A DNA stretch of 12,905 bases from an uncultured Lachnospiraceae bacterium (GTDB lineage Bacteria > Bacillota > Clostridia > Lachnospirales > Lachnospiraceae). The translations under genes were made by a program, and so were the position numbers. Where the stretch lies: assembly GCA_910577825.1 (NCBI GenBank), contig CAJTOK010000062.1, forward strand, positions 1 to 12,905, in the 5' to 3' direction. The notes beneath the pieces were generated by a model. It had not been told where the DNA came from. It saw only the letters and a list, made by a program, of their open reading frames with translations, and did no database searches. Positions 7,117 through 12,905 of this stretch are shown piece by piece; position 1 is the stretch's first letter; every line of letters starts with the position of its first letter.

Positions 7117-7156
7117 AAAAAACAGCAATAAAAAATTTCCCTTATTGCTGTTTTTT
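7117..7156 (-). terminator. Rho-independent terminator after the ABC ATPase gene
   Basis: A 15-bp perfect inverted repeat, aaaaaacagcaataa (7117-7131) and ttattgctgtttttt (7142-7156), has a 10-base loop. On the minus strand the stem ends in a T run, 29 bases after the ATPase stop codon. The symmetric A/T flanks could make it work in both directions, but no plus-strand gene is seen. Confidence 0.85.
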
Positions 7157-7184
7157 ATTATGAATTTATATAAACTTATAAACA

Positions 7185-7979
7185 TTAGCCAAGCAGTGCT
7201 TTGTCATTTGCAAATTCTTCCCCACTTACTTCTTCAAATTTCTGCAGTAAATCTTCAACAGAAAGTTTCTTTTTCTCTTCCCCCTTTATATCAAGTATAA
7301 TCTGCCCTTCATTCATCATAATTAAGCGGTTGCCATGTACTATTGCGTCACGCATGTTATGTGTTACCATCATTGCTGTAAGGTTGTTTTCTGCAATAAT
7401 CTTGTCTGACAGTTCTAAGACTTTTGCAGCAGTTTTCGGGTCAAGTGCTGCTGTATGTTCATCAAGCAGGAGAAGTTTTGGTTTCTTAAGGGTTGCCATA
7501 AGAAGAGTGACTGCCTGGCGCTGCCCGCCTGACAAAAGCCCCACTTTTGATGACATCCTGTCTTCAAGCCCTAAGTCAAGGCTTTTTAACAGTTCACGGT
7601 ACCTGGCCTTTTCAGGCTTTGTTATGCCCCATTTAAGTGTCCTCCTCTGCCCGCGCCTTGCAGCAAGCGCAAGGTTTTCCTGTATCTCCATTGTAGCTGT
7701 CGTGCCATTCACCGGATCCTGGAATACCCTTCCAAGATAAGGCGCTCTTTTATGTTCAGGCAGCCCTGTCACATCATTGCCATCAATAATAATGCTTCCG
7801 CTGTCTATAGGCCATACGCCTGCAACAGCATTAAGCATTGTAGACTTCCCGGCGCCATTCCCGCCAATAACTGTTACAAAATCGCCCTCATCAAGATAAA
7901 GTGTTACCCCGTTTAATGCTTTCTTCTCATTAATTGTACCAATATTGAAAGTTTTATGAATATTATTAATCTCTAACAT
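7185..7979 (-). CDS. ABC transporter ATP-binding protein (COG1101 / TrpXYZ-like class)
   Basis: This is the ATPase of an importer in the family that includes the streptococcal tryptophan transporter TrpXYZ and related uncharacterised systems. The 264-residue protein has Walker A GGNGAGKST (39-47), Q-loop Q87, signature LSGGQRQ (149-155), Walker B with LLLLDEH (D173, E174) and switch H207. HTAALDP after Walker B is typical of this subfamily. The start is backed by GGAG five bases upstream. It follows the permease gene by 21 bp, so the two are one operon; a terminator follows. The substrate is not fixed by the ATPase. The family handles aromatic amino acids in studied cases, but members vary, and the substrate-binding protein that would help decide is not encoded in this window. 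Confidence 0.9.
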   Translation of the reverse strand: MLEINNIHKTFNIGTINEKKALNGVTLYLDEGDFVTVIGGNGAGKSTMLNAVAGVWPIDSGSIIIDGNDVTGLPEHKRAPYLGRVFQDPVNGTTATMEIQENLALAARRGQRRTLKWGITKPEKARYRELLKSLDLGLEDRMSSKVGLLSGGQRQAVTLLMATLKKPKLLLLDEHTAALDPKTAAKVLELSDKIIAENNLTAMMVTHNMRDAIVHGNRLIMMNEGQIILDIKGEEKKKLSVEDLLQKFEEVSGEEFANDKALLG

Positions 7980-8000
7980 ATTTTCTCCATTCCCGCCGTA

Positions 8001-8942
8001 TCAGCTTTTAGCTGCTTTCTTGTATGAATTTTTAGACTTTGCACGCATATATGGCACTGCAAGGAATATTGCAACCACTATTGCAGAGAACAGCTTCATA
8101 TCAATAGTCGGAAGCCCGAGCCATAATACAAACTGGATTACGGCATAATAAATAATGCTTCCTACAGCAACAAATGCAAGCTTTGCCGAAAAGTTAAGCT
8201 TTTTGCCAAATAATGCTTCGCCAATGACTTCACCGATAATAACTGATGCAAGCCCGATAACAATAGCACCACGCCCCATATTTACATCAAAATTGCCCTG
8301 GTACTGTGCAAGCACACCTCCGGAAAGCCCCACAAGCCCGTTTGAAAATGCAAGTGCTATAACTTTGGCAACTGATGTATTTATCCCCTGCGCACGTGAC
8401 ATGTTTTCATTGCAGCCTGTCGCCCTTAATGTAAATCCAATCTCTGTACCAAAGAACCAGTAAAGCAGTGCAATTATTACAGCCAGTATGCCAGCTACCT
8501 TTACTATTGCAAGCGGGTTATTCCTTCCAGATACTATAAGGTTATACATATCCACACTTACCGCCTGGTTTGCCCTGCCCTGTGCAATATTAAGGTTTAC
8601 AGAGTAAAGTGCAATCTGTGTAAGTATGCCCGAAAGAATCGCTGGAATGCCAAAAACCGTATGTAATAAACCGGTTACTATACCTGCAAGCATTCCTGCA
8701 ATACATGCAATGCCCGTTGCCACAACTGGCGGGAACCCTGCAAGCACAAGCATAACTGTAACTGCCCCGCCCGTTCCAAGTGTACCGTCAACTGTAAGGT
8801 CTGCAAAATCCAGGATTTTATAAGTAATAAAAACACCTATTGCCATAATGCCCCAGATAAGCCCCTGTGCTGCTGAACCTGGAAGTGCACGTATTAAGGC
8901 TGTAATATCACGTGCACAAAATACTTGTATTAAATCAAACAT
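8001..8942 (-). CDS. ABC transporter permease (COG4120 / TrpXYZ-like class)
   Basis: An integral membrane protein of 313 residues with about eight or nine hydrophobic segments, for example around LIWGIMAIGVFITYKI, VVATGIACIAGMLAGIVTG, IVKVAGILAVIIALLYWFF and LFSAIVVAIFLAVPYM. It shows family hallmarks LDFADLTVDGTLGTGGAV near the N-terminus and TGCNENMSRAQGIN in the cytoplasmic part that probably contacts the ATPase. The C-terminus is lysine-rich and cytoplasmic. The start has GGAGGAGAA directly upstream. It is paired with the ATPase gene 21 bp downstream and would form the inner-membrane channel as a homodimer. Usually a lipoprotein substrate-binding gene precedes it; here the preceding gene is a GH13 hydrolase, so that partner must be elsewhere or lost. 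Imported substrate unknown, an aromatic amino acid being the best family-based guess. Confidence 0.9.
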   Translation of the reverse strand: MFDLIQVFCARDITALIRALPGSAAQGLIWGIMAIGVFITYKILDFADLTVDGTLGTGGAVTVMLVLAGFPPVVATGIACIAGMLAGIVTGLLHTVFGIPAILSGILTQIALYSVNLNIAQGRANQAVSVDMYNLIVSGRNNPLAIVKVAGILAVIIALLYWFFGTEIGFTLRATGCNENMSRAQGINTSVAKVIALAFSNGLVGLSGGVLAQYQGNFDVNMGRGAIVIGLASVIIGEVIGEALFGKKLNFSAKLAFVAVGSIIYYAVIQFVLWLGLPTIDMKLFSAIVVAIFLAVPYMRAKSKNSYKKAAKS

Positions 8943-8955
8943 TTCTCCTCCGTCC

Positions 8956-8975
8956 TGCCAGGCACAAGCCTGGCA
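8956..8975 (-). other. Strong intercistronic hairpin before the permease gene
   Basis: TGCCAGGC and GCCTGGCA form a perfect 8-bp GC-rich stem with a 4-base loop (ACAA). It ends 13 bases before the permease start, close to its ribosome site. On the minus strand it is followed by ggacggagg, with no T run, so it is not a terminator in that direction. It may stabilise or process mRNA, or tune translation, as seen between binding-protein and permease genes of other transporters. Confidence 0.55.
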
Positions 8976-9026
8976 TTAAATAATATTCCAAAAGCATAAA
9001 ATACCTATGTAAAAATACACTGTGTT

Positions 9027-11171
9027 TTATACCTGGTTTTTAATATCTTTTATAATAACACCTGACATTGGCGGGCAGTCCACATCCAGTATGCCGCCCT
9101 CCAGTGTATACAGTTTAGCCTCGTCTGAATAGCCGTCCCTGTTTGTTATCATAAGCCTTGCCATATGTGTATTATCAACCATCCCAAGACGCCATACAGG
9201 CACACGGATGTTTTTTTCCTCCTCACTGCTGTTTACAATAACAACTATCCTGTCATTCTCATCAAACCTGCCATAGCTTATAAGCTGGTAATCACCATTA
9301 AGGAAAAGTATTGAACCTGTTTTAAGCACACGGTAATCCTTGTGTATGCGTATAAGCTCCCTGTGGTATTCTATAAGTTCATGGTCCTCACGCCCCCATG
9401 GGTAAGCACGCCTGTTGTCAGGGTCAGTCCAGCCGCACAGCCCTGCCTCATCACCATAATATATTGTCGGCGCACCAGGCCATGTCATCTGCATCATTAC
9501 CGCAATCCGGAATACAGCCTTGTCAATCCCTTCATTAGCAGCTTCAGGCCCCAGGGTTGCAGTCCTCCCGACTTTTCTGTTAGTACGTGTCAGAAACCTT
9601 GAATGGTCATGGTTGGAAAGCTCATTCATTGCAACCTGTAATGACTGTGTACTGAACCTTGTCATAAAGTTACGCATTGAGCCAAAAAACGCATCTGCAT
9701 TGCCCAGCAGGTCGCCACGGTACTCATCACTATGCTTTTCTACACCTGTAAGAAACCATGTTACAGGTTCCATAAAAGCGTCATAGTTCATAACAGTATC
9801 CCACTGCCCGCCACGCATCCAGTCTGTAGGGTCACCATAATGCTCTGCCAGTATTATTGCATCAGGATTTGCTTCTTTAACATTTTTCCTGAACTCCTGC
9901 CAGAAATAATGGTTATATTCCGGTGAATTTCCAAGGTCTGCTGCCACATCAAGCCTCCAGCCGTCAACATTGTAAGGAGGTGAAACCCACTTGCGTGCAA
10001 TCCTCATAATATAGTTAAAAAGCTCTGGTGATTCCTCATAATTAAGCTTAGGAAGCGTATCATGCCCCCACCATCCATCGTAATGTGTATTATATGGCCA
10101 TCTGTCCTCATAAAATTTAAAAAATGAACGGTACGGGCTGTCACCTGAAACAAAGCCGCCCTTCTCATACCCTTCTGCATCTTCGTATATACATTCCCTG
10201 TCAAGCCATTTATTAAAAGAACCACAATGGTTAAAAACACCATCAAGTATAACCTTCATTCCTCTTTTATGGACTTCTTCCACAAAATGCACAAACATTT
10301 CATTACTTGCTTCAAGGTTTGCCTTATCCGTTACACGGCATATATAACGCGTTGCATCTTTATTAGGGTGTACAGGATTACAGATAATACCGCCATTTTC
10401 ATCACGCTTTAAAAGTTCCCCTTCATCTTTTACAATCCTGCCAAAATGTGGGTCTATATAATCATAATCCTGTATATCATATTTATGGTTAGAAGGTGAA
10501 ACAAAAACAGGGTTTAAATAAATAGCATCAACACCGAGTTTCTGGAGATAATCAAGCTTCTGGATAATACCTGCAATATCACCGCCATAAAATTCCCTTA
10601 CACCCATTGCTGCCGGATATTTAAACCAGTCTGTAACCTTCTGTGTCCCCTCACCTATATACAGATACTCATCAGTTTCTACATCATTGGAACGGTCGCC
10701 ATTATAAAACCTGTCAACATAAATCTGGTAAAATATTGCGCCCTTAGCCCAGTCAGGTGTATTATAAGCAGGTGTAATAAAAAAATTATAATATGGCTCA
10801 ACACCGCTGCATACGCCAACACTGTTATAATAACATACAATCTGCCCGCTGTGTACTTCAAAATAGTATTCTACCTTTTCTGTCCCAAGCTGTATCTGCC
10901 CTTCATAATAATCAAACAGCCTGTCATTGGAAATCTTTTTCATAAGCTGCCTGTCATTGCCACATACAAGGTAAACCTCATCTACATTTTCCCTTGCACT
11001 CCTTAAACGTATCCTTACCAGTTCATTCTCCCCCGGTTCTGGCGGTATCCTGTAAAAAGGTGTCCCGTCACTAAATAATGCCTGTGGGTTAAAAATCATA
11101 GTCAGATTATCTATAAAAAGCTGTGTTTTCATAGCTTTAGTCATTTTATCAAACCTAACATTAAAATCCAT
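9027..11171 (-). CDS. Intracellular GH13 alpha-glucan hydrolase (neopullulanase / cyclomaltodextrinase type)
   Basis: The enzyme should hydrolyse alpha-glucosidic bonds of maltodextrins, cyclodextrins or pullulan. The 714-residue protein has an Ig-like N-terminal domain (about 1-135, CBM34-type position), a TIM barrel starting at AIFYQIYVDRFYNGD, and a beta-sandwich C-terminal domain. Conserved GH13 regions are I DGVFNH (310-315), II GWRLDVAAD with nucleophile D408, III LAEHYGD with acid/base E443, and IV NHD with D522. CGWTDPDNRRAYPWG (579-593) is typical of neopullulanase-like subfamilies. No signal peptide is present, so it acts on imported sugars. The start at 11171 has AAGGAG about eight bases upstream; the ATG at 11189 lies before that site. 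Its own promoter is at 11238-11266. No maltose transporter or other glucan genes are nearby. The exact subfamily cannot be fixed by eye. Confidence 0.9.
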   Translation of the reverse strand: MDFNVRFDKMTKAMKTQLFIDNLTMIFNPQALFSDGTPFYRIPPEPGENELVRIRLRSARENVDEVYLVCGNDRQLMKKISNDRLFDYYEGQIQLGTEKVEYYFEVHSGQIVCYYNSVGVCSGVEPYYNFFITPAYNTPDWAKGAIFYQIYVDRFYNGDRSNDVETDEYLYIGEGTQKVTDWFKYPAAMGVREFYGGDIAGIIQKLDYLQKLGVDAIYLNPVFVSPSNHKYDIQDYDYIDPHFGRIVKDEGELLKRDENGGIICNPVHPNKDATRYICRVTDKANLEASNEMFVHFVEEVHKRGMKVILDGVFNHCGSFNKWLDRECIYEDAEGYEKGGFVSGDSPYRSFFKFYEDRWPYNTHYDGWWGHDTLPKLNYEESPELFNYIMRIARKWVSPPYNVDGWRLDVAADLGNSPEYNHYFWQEFRKNVKEANPDAIILAEHYGDPTDWMRGGQWDTVMNYDAFMEPVTWFLTGVEKHSDEYRGDLLGNADAFFGSMRNFMTRFSTQSLQVAMNELSNHDHSRFLTRTNRKVGRTATLGPEAANEGIDKAVFRIAVMMQMTWPGAPTIYYGDEAGLCGWTDPDNRRAYPWGREDHELIEYHRELIRIHKDYRVLKTGSILFLNGDYQLISYGRFDENDRIVVIVNSSEEEKNIRVPVWRLGMVDNTHMARLMITNRDGYSDEAKLYTLEGGILDVDCPPMSGVIIKDIKNQV

Positions 11172-11237
11172 TTTTCCATCTCCTTCCATCTGGTATTATG
11201 GCTGGCTGGTTTATTACAGTAATTTTCAGTTCTCTTA

Positions 11238-11266
11238 ATTTTATCTTATAATGCAGACACTTACAA
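11238..11266 (-). promoter_or_regulatory. Promoter of the GH13 gene
   Basis: Minus-strand -35 TTGTAA (11261-11266) and -10 TAAAAT (11238-11243) have a 17-bp spacer, about 66 bp before the chosen start at 11171. They match the sigma-A consensus at 4 of 6 and 5 of 6 positions. An AT-rich imperfect inverted repeat, ttataagta and tacttgtaa on the minus strand, overlaps the -35 and could be an operator or a weak end signal for the cca gene. Confidence 0.5.
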
Positions 11267-11289
11267 GTATAATTTACTTATAAATTCTG

Positions 11290-12732
11290 TTATCTGGCCT
11301 TTGTTATTTCTTCTATATACACTGACAGTATATCTTTTTTATTCTTTCCAGGTTCTTCAAGAACTATATCAAGCAGCCTTTCTAATATCTTTCCAATCTC
11401 TGGCCCTGGTTTTATGCCTGCTTTTATTAAATCATTGCCATTTATATCTAAATCTTTTATACAAAGAGGCGCATCCTCTTCTATTATTTCCCTGTATTTT
11501 ACAATTACGCTGCCAAGGCTTTTAAGCTTTTCATCAAATGTTTCAGGATTCTGGGCTAAAATATCAGCATATTGTACAAGGAACAGCATCTCCATAATAT
11601 CTTTCCCAATCTTTGAAACAGCCCTCCTTACAGCACGTTTTGACGGGACAATCCTGTAATCATGGTATTTTATAAGCCTTTTTACAACTGAAATGGTATT
11701 ATTGTCAAATGAAAGCCTTTTTAAAACTTTCCCTGCCATTTCCTCCCCCTTCTGCGGATGGCCATAAAAATGCCCTGTGCCATTTTCATCAATAACCATG
11801 GTTTCTGGCTTTGCAATATCATGCAGAAGCATTACAAGGCAAAGCATAAGCTGGTGCTTTTTATCAATGCCTTTTTTAAGCCTTTTTGCCTGTTCCATCA
11901 CCTCCACAGGAATAAAAAAACTGTTATCCTTTTTAATGCAAAAATCCTCTCTTAAAAAACATCCCATAATCTCTGTACTTAGTATACTGTGCTCACCAAC
12001 AGTATATAAATGGTGGTGGTTATGCTGGTCTGTAACCATCATTTTATCAAGCTCTGGCAGGAATACTTTTGTCATGCCTGTGCCATATGCCTCACGTATC
12101 ATGCCTGGGTTCTTTGAAACAAGCAGTTTGGAAAGCTCTGCCCTTATCCTCTCAGCACTGATTTTTCTAAGGTTTTGTGCCCTTTCTGTAATGGCTGCCC
12201 TTGTGTTTTCCTCAATACGGAATCCAAGCTGCCCTGAAAAACGTACAGCCCTTAACATCCTTAAAGCATCTTCATCAAACCTGCTGCCAGGGCTGCCTAC
12301 ACAGCGTATTATTCCAGCTTCTAAATCTTTAAGCCCGCCAAACTCATCTATAAGCCCCTGCTTTTTATTATAAGCCATTGCATTAACTGTAAAGTCCCTG
12401 CGTGCAAGGTCAAGCCGCAGGCTGCCTGTATATTCAACATTCTCCGGATGCCTTCCATCCTTGTATTCACCATCAATCCTGTAAGTGGTCACTTCATACC
12501 CTGTATCCCCAATTATTACCGTAACAGTACCATGTTTAATCCCTGTATCAACTGTTCTTTTAAAACATGATTTTACAGAAGAAGGCTTTGCCGATGTTGT
12601 TATATCCCAGTCAAGAGGCTTCCTGCCAAGTATTGTATCCCTTACACAGCCGCCAACTGCATATGCTTCATACCCCGCTTCTTCCAGTTTATTAATAATA
12701 TATGAAACATCTCCAGGTAATATAATTTCCAT
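11290..12732 (-). CDS. cca: CCA-adding tRNA nucleotidyltransferase with HD domain
   Basis: This enzyme builds or repairs the 3'-CCA end of tRNAs. The 480-residue protein is a class II nucleotidyltransferase: VGGCVRD (26-32), catalytic D41 and D43 in DWDITTSA, RRDFTVNAMAY (111-121), and DEDALRMLRAVRF (153-165). An HD domain follows, with YTVGEHS (H248), LLHDIAKPE (H304, D305), YGHPQKG (H325) and a later YHD, as in many clostridial CCA enzymes. The start at 12732 has GGGGG seven bases upstream and matches the family N-terminus; the in-frame ATG at 12762 would contain that site. Full CCA addition, rather than A-adding only, is assumed and cannot be decided by eye. It is the first gene of its strand in the window, with a possible promoter at 12807-12835, and is followed by the separately promoted GH13 gene. 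Confidence 0.93.
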   Translation of the reverse strand: MEIILPGDVSYIINKLEEAGYEAYAVGGCVRDTILGRKPLDWDITTSAKPSSVKSCFKRTVDTGIKHGTVTVIIGDTGYEVTTYRIDGEYKDGRHPENVEYTGSLRLDLARRDFTVNAMAYNKKQGLIDEFGGLKDLEAGIIRCVGSPGSRFDEDALRMLRAVRFSGQLGFRIEENTRAAITERAQNLRKISAERIRAELSKLLVSKNPGMIREAYGTGMTKVFLPELDKMMVTDQHNHHHLYTVGEHSILSTEIMGCFLREDFCIKKDNSFFIPVEVMEQAKRLKKGIDKKHQLMLCLVMLLHDIAKPETMVIDENGTGHFYGHPQKGEEMAGKVLKRLSFDNNTISVVKRLIKYHDYRIVPSKRAVRRAVSKIGKDIMEMLFLVQYADILAQNPETFDEKLKSLGSVIVKYREIIEEDAPLCIKDLDINGNDLIKAGIKPGPEIGKILERLLDIVLEEPGKNKKDILSVYIEEITKAR

Positions 12733-12806
12733 AATAAATCCCCCATGCCCTATATATGGCACAAATGGTTTCCTGAATCACAATGCCTAAACAGCATATT
12801 TTAAGT

Positions 12807-12835
12807 ATAATAACATAAAATTACCACCAATGCAA
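12807..12835 (-). promoter_or_regulatory. Possible cca promoter
   Basis: Minus-strand TTGCAT (12830-12835) and TATTAT (12807-12812) with a 17-bp spacer, about 75 bp before the cca start. The -10 is good (5 of 6) and the -35 poor (3 of 6). It lies in the gene-free stretch 12733-12905. Confidence 0.35.
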
Positions 12836-12865
12836 ACTAATGTGTGCTTTACTTCAATTAGTCTT

Positions 12866-12895
12866 TTGGACATGATATAAAAAATCTGTTATAAT
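12866..12895 (+). promoter_or_regulatory. Divergent plus-strand promoter at right edge
   Basis: TTGGAC (12866-12871) and a perfect TATAAT (12890-12895) with an 18-bp spacer, or TGGACA with 17 bp. A TG one base before the -10 makes it an extended -10 site. It is the only clear plus-strand signal here and should drive a gene starting beyond position 12905, divergent from cca. Confidence 0.6.
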
Positions 12896-12905
12896 AGACA
12901 AGGGA

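Noticed and set aside
7201..7740. Plus-strand open frame of 179 codons opposite the ABC ATPase
   Set aside because: Shadow of a gene with all ABC ATPase motifs; low-complexity Ser/Phe-rich translation and no start signals.
8943..9026. T-box or other riboswitch controlling the amino-acid transporter
   Set aside because: The gap is only 84 bp, has one simple hairpin and no T-box motif or terminator/antiterminator pair.

Overview
The window looks like chromosome of a low-GC Gram-positive anaerobe of class Clostridia, most likely Lachnospiraceae. Pointers are the AT-rich sequence, strong GGAGG-type ribosome sites, a Firmicute-type LexA site before uvrA, a PD-(D/E)XK/Rpn-like protein with a Gln-Gly-Met repeat, and a COG4120/COG1101-type ABC transporter pair. 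The species cannot be named from the sequence alone. Every gene found reads leftward (minus strand), so the biological order is from high to low coordinates. The only plus-strand signal is a good promoter at the far right edge, facing out of the window.

Housekeeping right part (12905 to about 7180): a CCA-adding tRNA nucleotidyltransferase with an HD domain; an intracellular GH13 alpha-glucan hydrolase with its own promoter; then an ABC permease and ATPase of the TrpXYZ-like class. This pair lacks the substrate-binding protein gene that normally accompanies it. A strong intercistronic hairpin lies before the permease, and a rho-independent terminator follows the ATPase.

Middle (about 7105 to 2582): uvrA starts behind a promoter whose -35 box abuts a near-palindromic LexA/SOS box. 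It is followed at short spacing by a YfbR-type HD 5'-deoxynucleotidase and a PD-(D/E)XK/Rpn-like protein. The layout suggests one damage-inducible operon combining excision repair, nucleotide-pool handling and a nuclease-like protein. The 3' part of the Rpn-like gene holds an 8-unit, 12-bp tandem array.

Left part (2518 to 1) is accessory: a zinc-ribbon protein with a C-terminal membrane anchor and a probably frameshifted 5' end; an unrecognised 151-residue protein; a soluble protein that combines the cytoplasmic parts of the flagellar stator MotA with a FliG C-terminal torque domain; and a HicA toxin remnant without a proper start, cut by the window edge. The MotA/FliG composite is the most unusual item: it has no membrane helices, but keeps the charged residues through which stator and rotor touch each other.
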